From positions 6,951,501-7,015,500 of the forward strand of contig NC_085127.1 in the NCBI RefSeq assembly GCF_030269925.1: a stretch of DNA of 64,000 nt, read 5' to 3'. Positions 28,801 through 40,800 of the stretch are shown in pieces (the first letter of the stretch is position 1; every line of letters begins with the position of its first letter). Below the pieces are notes generated by a model. It made no database searches. It was not told where the DNA came from and worked only from the letters and a program-made list of their open reading frames with translations. Made by a program: the position numbers and the translations under genes. Source of the stretch: Bombyx mori (lineage: Eukaryota > Arthropoda > Insecta > Lepidoptera > Bombycidae).

Positions 28801-31800
28801 CATGGATGTCAACGATGCCAGGGACAGAGCCAAGCAGCTACCCATCTTATTATATGATTTACATATTATATACCGTATTATTTCATTATTTCAAAAATTA
28901 TTCTCATTGATAACAAATTAATATCAAACTTTTCCTAATTTCTAAACATTCAACTTAAAAAAAAGAAAACTGAAATAAATAATTATGTCCAAAGATATTT
29001 CAGAAAGCCCGCATTGTTAACAGACAGAGTGATGTGACTAATGACACAGATGCGAGAATACATTTAGAACAATTATAGCATTTCTTTTTTTTTACAATTA
29101 AACCATTTTTCGATTCAAATTTATTACAATTTCCATAATTACATTTACCGTTCATTCTCTAGCTTCAACGATGCCTCCAATGAACACTACTCTAACTCAA
29201 AATTTTGAAATATTCGTTTTTCACGCAAATCGCTTCACTATTTTAAAAGTATTACAATTAATCATTATTGATGGGGTTCGAAGTAAGAGTAAATCAACTA
29301 GTTACACAAAAAAACCATAAATATATCTGCAATAATAAAGATTTTATCAACTTTTTTCGTTTAAACGCTCCTCCTGTAAATCTACGAATTTGGAGTTAGC
29401 GTAGTGTTCATTGGAGGCATCAGAACTTCCGTAATCTGTCAATGTGATTGACGATTTACGGTGAACTATATCCCGTTATGAAATATTTCGTGAATACAAA
29501 CCACGACAGGAGCTTAGCTATTTATTATACAATCATTGTATTATTCATTCATTCAACCATTGACCTACGTTGGTAAATAATCCAAAAACAAAAATTTACA
29601 TATTAGGAATAATTTTGGAGACCATTTTTGTTCGAGCGGATTGGATAATCTAGAGAAAAAAAAAACCATAACAAAGATTTTCGCTCATTTCAATAAATAT
29701 TATGTTAAGCAGGCCTGTACAAAAAAGAAAGAAAAAAAACCATACTCATAAATCAATATCGTTTCAAACGTTTGTTTGGCCTCATAATTCTTCAAATAAA
29801 TTAATACATCATATAAACAATCAAGCCATTATCATAAACCAAAGTAAGAAACTACACTATTTTCACGGGTTGAATGTTTTTCGAATATGATTCATTTAAG
29901 AACTTCTTGGATTTCATATACATAGTACATAATATGTAGACAATATTGAGTTTATTTTTAAAGGAAGGGAAAATTGTTTACTTGTTGGTGTACTTTATCT
30001 AAGCGATAAAAGATAAGGAATAAGTATGTTGTACTAGTTATGCCTGTAGGTCTGACTGCGGAGGAGGCATTCTTTCTTCGTCTTTTTCTTATCCCACTGG
30101 GTGGGGTCGGCATAGCGAATTTTTCTATTCCATTATCTTCTATCAACCGTCATCTCAACACTCACTCCTCTCTCTCTCATATAGTCATTCGCACACTCCA
30201 TCCATGTCTTCTTCGGTCGACCTCTTCCCCCTCTACCTTGCACTATCATTTCCATACATCTCCTAGTCACATACATCTTCTCTGTACGCATTTTTTTTTT
30301 ATTGCTTAGATGGGTGGACGAGCTCACAGCCCACCTGGTGTTAAGTGGTTACTGGAGCCCATAGACATCCACAACGTAAATGCGCCACCCACCTTGAGAT
30401 GTTAGTTCTAAGGTCTCAGTATAGTTACAACGGCTGCCCCACCCTTCAAACCGAAACGCATTACTGCTTCACGGCAGAAATAGGCAGGGCGGTGGTACCC
30501 ACCCGCGCGGACTCACAAGAGGTCCTACCACCAGTAATTACGCAAATTATAATTTTGCCGGTTTCATTTTTATTACACGATGTTATTCCTTCACCGTGGA
30601 AGTCAATCGTCAACATTTCTTGAGTACGTATTTCATTAGAAAAATTGGTACCCGCCTGAGATTCGAACATCGGTCCATCGCTCAACGCGAATGCATCGGA
30701 CGTCTTATCCGTTAGGCCACGACGACTTCAAACGCATCACATAAGGAGGCATTAATAAGTTAACATAAACAACTTCTGTATAAGTCAAATTTGTTTTCAA
30801 CAACCGCTTGTGTCTTTAACACGGTTTTATTGACTTGACCTGTATCTGTCTATCTATCTATGTAACGGAATTTTTCAACAACTTCAAGACGACCGATTAA
30901 CTTTTTGTTTTTGCTTAGATGAGTGAACGTGCTCACGATCCATCTGGTGTAAGATGGTTACCCATGGATGGAGCCCATAGACATCAACAACGTAAATGTT
31001 GACATAGCCATCTGAACACATAAGTTCTAAGTCTCAGTTTTATAGTGCAACGACTTCCCTTCAAACTGAAATGCTTTACTGCTTCTTGGCAGAAAAGGCA
31101 TGGTCGTGGTACGTCCCCGCGTGGGCCCACAAAACGCCTTACCACCAGTAATTACGCAATTATTTTTTTTGTGGTTTTATTTTTAGTAAGTACATGATAT
31201 TATTTCTTCAGGATTGTGTTCGCGAAAATCTGTTAAATATAAACGTATTTCATCAGAAAAATTGGTACAAATTGGTTGCCTGCAAAATTCGAACACCGTC
31301 ACAGTTGCATCGATTGATACGATACAGTTGCAACGGATGTCTTATCCCATAGGCCATGACGACTTCAGAGTTTGCACACATCTCAAGTACAAATAGACAG
31401 TAAAATAAAATTATTATTCTAGTCCGATATCCTGACTAGGAGTATCAAGTGAACAGCCGGGTAGTCCGAACATTTCATTCGTTCACAATGAATGAGGTGC
31501 TTCCACGACTAAGGACGTTAAGATTCCAATATCCAAGTCTATAATGTATTGAGCCACTACTCCAGAACCAAATTTGCCATGTAATGGAGCAATATCTCTG
31601 GGTTAAGACATACCGGAATTTCTAAGTAAACCTAATATGGACACAAGTAGGTTTTGTAGAAATCAGCTAAGACATTTTCTCGGAGCGCGTACGTGGCATT
31701 TCGGAAGTGAGGAGCACCTGCCTAAGATGACACTGACTGCCGATACAGGAAGGAGGAGGTAGACACTATGCATTGCATGGATTGTGAGTCATGGCTCACC

Positions 31801-34800
31801 AAGGATACGAATGAACATCTTGTACAGAGATTGTCTATAGATACATGGTGTGTAGATTCCTATCTCCAAGCGCACATGCCTCATGCGGTGTTCGGAGAAG
31901 GACGGGGGCATAACACAAAAAAATCCAAGGGTCGAAGAATCTGGTAATTATCTGGCGTTCTTCTAAAATCCAAGATATAAAAGAGAACCGAATTTCCGAT
32001 TGTAGGACACACGTCCCCAGTTTTAGGCCGGAAGGCATCACTGCTCCACGGATACAATAAAGAGGATAGATGTCAAATAAGAAAAAGAGGACAGTAAAAT
32101 AAAATGAATTCTCAAAATTATTTACACACCGATATTTTTTTAGCTTCTTTTTTTTCCACTAGTTTACTTAGGTATTAATAATATTTTATGGTCTGTACCC
32201 TAGTGCGCTACATTATTTAATGCACCTGCGTTTGGCAGTGGATTACATACAAATAATAATATATTTGACGGCATGCTTTTTCACAACTAGATGATGACGG
32301 TTTTTTTTTTGATAACGCCATCTTGTTGTGTCTTTAAAGCGGTTAGTTGTCCTCAATTAAGAAAAATAGTATTATTATTCTCCTGTAGATGTCGGGAAGA
32401 GTTGATTATTGAAAACACGAATAAAACAACATTTTCTGACAATAAATCGTAGCTAGATCGATTTATCGCCCCCGAAATCCCCTGTATACTAAATTTTATG
32501 AAAATCGTTGGAGCCGTTTCCGAGATTCAGATTATATACATATATAATATAAATATACAAGATATACAATTGCTCGTTTAAAGGTATAAGATACGAGCTA
32601 AGCGGGAAACTATTCTTATTACAATACCAAAAACGGCTTTTTCAATCAAAAATGTACTCTTATAATAATGCAATCAAAACGTGCAGTGGCATGCGCTGTG
32701 AACTGAAGATAAGTTAATGAAATCGTATAAATCATCATAAAATATGATGAATTATGTGTTAAGAGAAGATGCGAGAAAATTTCTTACCCATTTAGGTCGC
32801 GAATAGCAGTATTGCTTGCACCGGAATCGTCAGAGTGTTCAAATGATGCGTTATCAACCATATTACACTTTGATCATGACAATCACATATTATGCACTTG
32901 TTTTTTTGATGTTATATCGAACCTGTTCGATGTAGCTACAAATAAGAGATTGAAATAAAATTTAAGACATTCGCGCGGTGACTTTGTAAACTTTTAAAAT
33001 TTCATTATCGGCCTATTGTAAAATTTCATATACCTTTCGCTGGAATCCAGTGCCGCATAATTATCAAGTAATTTTCGTCATATAAAAAAGCAATTCAAAT
33101 GGTGGACTAATTTGTTTTTATCAGGTGATCTGATAAAAATAATTATTATGAAACCCTTTATATGAGCAACGAAAAACCGGATTTTTTTTTTCGGAATTTT
33201 ACGTTAGATTAAAGAAATGTAACTTAATTTCAACAGTCAACTACATTTGTGTTCACAGAAATGATACTGATTTTAATACTGAAGTCAACGCGTTTATTAA
33301 TCAGAAACAACACGACAGCGATATTACCTAACAACAGACATTGTGACCCTCATTCCTTAATGATTAGATAAAGTACGCCACAATAAAAATCTTGTGGTGT
33401 TTGCGACAAAAAAGAAAAAAAACGCGCCGTTACGTGTTCTTGTTCGAAAGTGGCAACGAATATATAAAACTAAGAGTGCGGAATGATGACACAGATGACT
33501 ATGCTTCCATGCTACAATGCCAGGTCAGTGGAAATTATTCATTAAAACGAATGCGATACGCGAAAACCGGTATAGAAACTTTTAGATATATAAAAAAGGT
33601 TTTAACATGTCATGTGGCGACAAGCACGTGAACTCGCGCAATTACCGAATTGAGATATATTCAAAACACAACACTTCAACGAGCACAGACACGAATCTTA
33701 GGGCACAAAACGCAACACACAATATTCCACATCGTTGATATTTCTGCACACGAGAAACCAGCAACGAGCGTACTGTTGCTTAAACGATTATACAAACAAT
33801 TCAATTTTATAAAATGCATAACAACGCGACGGCGCGGCCCGTACGCGCTCGGGAGAGTAACTGTTGCAAACATTAAAATGTACATACGTGTGTATCACGT
33901 CGTCGTCTGTAATATCGATTGTATATCGAGCACGAAGTAATTTATCGTATCGATAAGATAGTCAACGTACCGCTTGTAAACCAAAACATAATGAAATCAA
34001 ACGATAAAACAGAGTACTTTTCCTTTAATCGATGATTTTACTAAAACTAAATCGGACCGTACTCAAAAATTATGTGACCGTAGTATTATCGACTTCCGCG
34101 TCTGCGAGAACAAGTTCGCTCAAACAATAAAGTCAACGACCTTGCCTTTGCTTCTTGGATTTCGGATCATTTGAATGTGGCGGTACAATCAGAAGATTGC
34201 GATTATATTTACGGCGAGATCGAGTGCTAATGACATCGATACGAAATGAGAGAAAGGTATCGTACGATTCGCGGGTGAGGCCGTTCGATCCCCTCAATTT
34301 ACTATGGAACGGTGCGGTTTGATGTCGTAGCGAGAAAACACTGACCGACGCTGTGCGTAATGTAGTTCATAATCGAACAACAACTTTTTATAAATAGTAA
34401 GCTTTGTGTGTACGGTCCGCAAAAACTATCTGGAGATAATAAAGGATTTAATCGACTTGGTTTCAATGATAATAAAATTATCATTTCAGCTATGATATGA
34501 AATTATAATTTGCGTAATTACTGATGGAAAGACGTCTTTTGAGTCCGCACGATTAGGTACCACCATCCTGCCTATTTCTGCCGTGAAGCAGTAATGCGTT
34601 TCGGTTCGAAGGGTGGGGCAGCCGTTGTACGATAAAAACTGAGACTTAGAACTCATGTCTCAAGGTGGGTGGCGGCATTTACATTGTAGATGTCTATGGG
34701 CTCTGGTAACTCTGGTAACACTTAACACCAGGTGGGTCGTGAGCTCGTCCATCCCTCGAAGAAAAAAAAAAGATACTAACATAATAGTTTCAAAGTATTT

Positions 34801-37800
34801 GCTAAATTACTTCAACTTCTAAATGTATACTTATCCAATAATATTATTACGATTAAAATTTGTAGTCTTTGATGTGTATCATAAATAAGACAAGACGAAA
34901 GTTCAATACCTCCTTCTTTTCGGTCTGTCAAGCGATATTTGTAGCTATTATTATTAACGACCAAATATAAATGGTGCTATCAATAATAACAAAATTGGAA
35001 ACCTTTTTTATCTTTACCAGAAAAAATACATACAATTTTTTATTTTATGGGCGAATTTAGATTACTAGACGACGCCTAATCAATATACGTTATTGCAGGA
35101 CAAAAATCTTGTCTTGAAAACATCATGGAAGGCAGTTCATTCCAGAGCTGAATAGTATCAACTAGACAAAAGTGAAATGCGCTATATATATATGGCGCAT
35201 TTCACTATTATATTTTAATATTAACGCGGCAGATCCAGATAGTATGAATGGACTATGTCAGGACGACGGAAGGTATCATAGTAGAAGGGAAATAAATTTA
35301 GAAAATGAGTAAGTCTCTTCTTCTTTTTCTCCACCTCATCCCACTAAGTAGGGTTGGCACAGCAAGTTTTTCTCTTCCATTCTCTTCTATCAGCCGTGAT
35401 CTCAACACTCACTCCTTTCTCTCTCATATCGTCGTTCACACACTCCATCCATGGTCTTCGTTCTTCGGTCGACCTCTTCCCTCTCTAAGTGTTGAGGCAG
35501 AATGTACACTAATTCGCGAATGCTTCATACGCACTGTATCTTTCTCTCATATCGTCATTCACACACTCCATGCATGTCTTCTTCGGTCGACCTCTTCCCT
35601 CTCTGAGTGTTGAGGCAGAATCTACACTAATTCGCGAATGCTTCATACGCACTATATCTCTCTCTCATATCGTCATTCACATACTTCATCCATGTCTTCT
35701 TTGGTCGACCTCTTCCCCCTCTAAGTGTTGAGGCAAAATCTACACTAATTCGCGAATGCTTCATATGCACTGTATCTCTCTCTCATATCGTCATGCACAC
35801 ACTCCATCCATGTCTTCTTCGGTCGACCTCTTCCCCCGCTAAGTGTTGAGGCAGAATCTACACTAATTCGCGAATGCTTCATACGCACTGTATATGCAGG
35901 ACCAACTAAACGAAAAATTTAGCTAAATACGTTAATTAAGCATTTCGTAAATATTTATCATATGTTTAGCACAATGTTTATGCTAACCGTACATCCTGGT
36001 ACGAAACGAGGGCGAGCCGGGGAACATCAACATTATCTGTGTTGATTGAACAAATGGGCGCACGTCTACATCACACTTCACACGTGACAATAACAAATTT
36101 ATTATCGTCGATGCATACATTAATACAGAGTACATTCGTGGCGTGATTAACCCACAGAGTTAGACCACTGAGTTTCTCGCCGGATCTTCTCAATGGGTCG
36201 CGTTTCCGATCCGGTAGATTCTGGGAAGCACTGCTCTTACTATTGCCACTGTTAGCAACACCTCCGGTTTGAGCCTCGACAGCTCACCTACATGCTAAGG
36301 TAACGCTGATATAGCCTCTCAAGGCTATCAGCATAGGTAGAAAAAAAAAAAACGGAGACGTGACGACTTTTAGTTAAGTTTCTTTTTACAGGGACTTTTC
36401 ATGTAATCTCGCTTGGCCCTAGCGAAAAATACCTATTGTAAGCTAAGCAGAGAGTTAAACATATGACGTATTTCAAATTCATTCAAGATTAACTTATAAT
36501 CGTATATATTGTTCCAGCTGAGATATGGCAAGGACTTCCAGATGACTTTCGCTTCTAAGTCCCAAATTCTTTCATTATAAAACATGGAAACTGTAAGAAG
36601 TGCCGAACAATCTTGAACGGTACGTTTGAAGAAATTTCTAACAGCTGGATAAAAATGGACTGGACTGGAAAAAACTTATACATTGGAATTTAAAAAAAAA
36701 GGATTGATATTGCATCTAAAACATCATTGTTCTTTGTTTACTTGAATATTCATAATTTGCTATGTAATCACTGTTAGGGGTAAGAGTGATACACTTTAAT
36801 CAAATGGTCAGTTTTCAATTTCGGTTTCAACAAAAATCAGGAGCAGATAGTAAAGAAATATTGATCATTCATACATAAATGAATTCAAAATATCCACTGT
36901 ATGTAACGATTACTAATAATTTAATAGTAAAACGTTTAAGGAAATATAAGTCGAAAGAAAGAAAGAACACAATGATAGCCAAGATTAGTTCGTAAAGGAT
37001 CCGAAAGACCGGCACGGTGAACCGATGACTTAGTCAGCGCGGCGAGGTGAACGTGGATTAGGATACCGGACTATCTAACATTATGGCATAAAAAGAAGAA
37101 GCATTTGCTCAGCAGTGGGTATCAGAGGGCTGAAAATAGTTATATACAATATTTTTTTCTCCTACCTACGCCGAAAGTTCGGTTTTCGTTCCGCTGTACA
37201 GGGAAGAAAGTGTAACTTTTTCTCCCTGGGCACAAGTGCGCATGCGCGTTAGTGTCTACGTCTGCTCTCAGGCACCTAAAATTCTCCGCCATTGTTGTGC
37301 TCGGGTAATTTACAATATTGTGTTTAGTGTAAAAGTGAAATAAACAAAAGGCAATAAAATTTAATAGTGAAGTATTAAACAAAGATGAGTTCATCAGACA
37401 GTTCTTATTCAATCAGTAGTAGTTTATTTAAAAATTAAAAAACAGTTTAATTGGTTTTTTATAGTACGGGGGGGCCCTGCACCCAGGGCTACCATAGACC
37501 CAGGGCTTCGCCCCTGGACCCCGGCTCAGTACTCCACGAACTTTCGGCCTGGTAGGAGAAAAGATAGGATACTATAGTTCTCAGTACAAAAGAAGAACAT
37601 AAACATGTTAAAGATGTGAATGAGCTTTAAAAATGAGAATGAACCGAGAACATAACACAGATAACCCCGAAATATTGATAAATTAATAGCTGTATTTGTT
37701 CGAAACAAATAAGTATTAAGATACATTGTAATCGCATTTATTTCGGTAGATACTTTAATAAATTGCGTTCATGAATTATTGACTACAGAAATGTATTACC

Positions 37801-40800
37801 ATCATACATTGTTGTAACGGTATTTCTAAAGAATAATAATTGTTTTTTATTAATAACATAATCAAACATAATGTCTTAAGGAATGAATGAGTGCGGCAAG
37901 GTATTATCCGGGCCAAGCTTACGCGAGCACAATATGAATGAAGACCACAATTTGCTTTCATTAAGAAGTCATTTATTTCGACGATTCGCATGATTCACAT
38001 AATTCGGACAAAAAATAATTCAATTAAGCATCATCGCGGGAAAGATGCTTAATTAAAAATTTTACCAGAAATTTAAATATACGAATGTAATAAGAAAGAC
38101 AAAAGCGGCAAAAAATACATTTTGCATTAGGTATAAAATCATAAGAATTTGGAGTTCGCTCTGTGAGTTTCGTTGTGAGAAATAATTGTACTTATTCAAG
38201 TTTTTCTTTGGAGGTACGAGATTTTTAAATTCCAAATATTAGGTTCTACATATCGTTTAATCTTATCTAATAAGTACGATGTTAGAACGGGTCCTACACA
38301 ATAAGAATAGATTTTGGTAATGCGTGATCAAACAAAATGCAGTTGGGTATTATTACCTATTGTAATATTCGTTTGGTCTCGTCGAAATATTCATTACTGT
38401 AGTGCTAATTCATTATCCTCATGTGATATTTTAGTATTTAGCGCTATTTAAACCCAGGCATACTTCGCAAACATTATTACTAACTATTTGTATTATAATA
38501 ATACAAAAATTAACTCATAGTCACAAGATAATATGTATTTTGAAGTCATTGTCTAAATGTTTAACGTTTTCATTGTTGATCTTGGTTTTTAAAAACTCTT
38601 GTTCATTGCTATGCCCCAAGTTTAATTCATTCGTTCAAGGATCATAATCTAATCCATAATTTATTATTAAAGGTGTTATAAGAACAAAAAAATTGAGATG
38701 ATGCTCGAAGAAACAAGTAGTGTAATTATCTTCAATATATGTTTTTACCAGTTTATTTTAGGTGATGTAGGTGCCGAAATCACGACAGCGGATCATGAGT
38801 TACGTGTATGTATACCTAAAACCATTAACCAGTCTATGGAGCGTAGTGAAAAACTAAATACTTTTTGCTTTGGTTATTGTTGGCGAGGAAGAGTAGGCAA
38901 GCAGTGGTATACGAAAGAAATTAATGTTTTATTGTTTCCTTCCAAATTATATTTTAAAATAACGGCTGTGACGATGCACAGGTACACGATGTTAAGCGTA
39001 AGGTTGTTGATAGTGAAGTGTGTGCGGTGTCAGTAGTGCTACTCGACCGCATGGTGTTTTGTTGGTAATATTGTGCGCATAGACAGCTATGATTAGACAG
39101 TGCGTTTCCATAGATCTTTTTTGCCACGTACCATCCGGCTTTGGAATGAGCTCCCCTCCACGGTGTTTCCCGAGCGCTATGACTGATCCTGCTTCAAACG
39201 AGGCTTGTGGAGAGTACTCAACGGTAGGCGGCGGCTTGGCTCTGCCCCTGGTATTACTGAAGTCCATGGGCGACAGTAACCACTCACCATCAGATGGGCC
39301 GTATGCTCGTCTGCCTACAAGGGCAATAAAAAAAAAAAAGAGCAGGTGTAATAGTCAAAAATCTATACAAATAATAGGCACTCGCGGTGACCTTTTTGAT
39401 AAGGTATGAGAGCTAAACAGATAACGTGACTGGCTACCCGATGGAAAATATACAGCAGTGGTTCTCAACAAACATTAAGAAAGATTAAAACGAAGCTTTT
39501 AGTAAATTGTTTGTTTGGGCGTTAAATATTCAGTACACAAAAGAGCAACATTGTCTAGTTGTACGTAGAATGATCAACTTGTTTTTGTTAAGATTAAAGT
39601 TAAAGAATTTGTTTATGTTTTCATTTTAACTCAAAAGTTCTTTAATACGGAAGACGAGTTTGTTATCTGCGTAGTTTTTAACATTTGATCTTTTTAAATT
39701 AGGTTCAGGACATTATCGATTGTATTAATTATTATTATTATTTGAATTCCCAATACTGGTGACATGACCGGTCGGTGAAATCTATAGCTACTAAAACTAT
39801 TCCATTAACTTCTCTGACACCTATTAGTTCTATTACAACAAGTTTTTTCTTTTGCCCTTGTAGGCAGACGAGCATACGGCCCACCTGATGGTGAGTGGTT
39901 ACCGTCGCCCATGGACTTCAGCAATGCTAGGGACAGAGCCAAGTCGCTGTCGTGGTCCCCCAGCAGTCGAAATTCGACTATAATTAACTGAAATTATAAG
40001 TTTGCACATTATTATGGTTCTATTGTCGAAGACTATTATATTTCGCCAAGGCTATAGACAAACAATATTAGTCTATTCTCAATTTGACCAGACTTTAAGC
40101 AATTAATAAAAGTTTGACAATAAACAAAGAGTATAACAAAGAGTTGTGTCAAATACACGGTAGTGAGTGTAATGTTTTTTTTTATCGATTTAATGTATAT
40201 TTTATAAATAATTAAAAAAAATTAGCTTTCTGCACTCCTCTAATTTCTCTATAAGTGTGCGCATACTCCTCCGTCCGCGCAATTTTCGTAAAAAGGGGTA
40301 CAAAGTTTTTGCTTCACGTATTAATATATCGATAAATAGCGACCCGCCCTCGCTTCGCTTCGGAAACTGTAATTTATTATAGATTTCTTCACTATTTCAT
40401 GAATTTTATTATACATATAAACCTTCCTCTTCAATCACTCTATCTATTAAAAAAAACCGCATCAAAATCCGTTGCGTAGTTTTAAAGATTTAAGCATACA
40501 TAGGGACAGAGAAAGCGACTTTGTTTTATACTATGTAGTGATAATATCACTGTACCTTAGTCCAACGGTGACATGTGTTACCAGTTTCCCAACCCTCGAG
40601 GCAAACTGTTCTTCACTTTCCTCGTAAGTCGGTGGCATCCTCGCCTCCATTCACGCTACAGACTAGCCCATTCTTCCAAAACAAATTCACGGCTAATGGG
40701 CGGTCGTTCACAAAAAAACGTTTAATCAGGTTTTTTTTTGCTAATATTATTCCGAAACGCGTTCCGCCCGTGAGGCGATCCATGTACAACTGATTAGCAG

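Noticed and set aside
30040..30327. Overlapping ORFs on both strands
   Set aside because: Explained by a LINE C-terminal remnant next to a SINE.
33392..33940. Two plus-strand open stretches of 79 and 96 codons
   Set aside because: No domain, no start context, no splice partners; composition explains the open frames.
35424..35895. CRISPR-like regular spacing
   Set aside because: Units are contiguous 118-bp tandem copies without unique spacers, in a eukaryotic intron.
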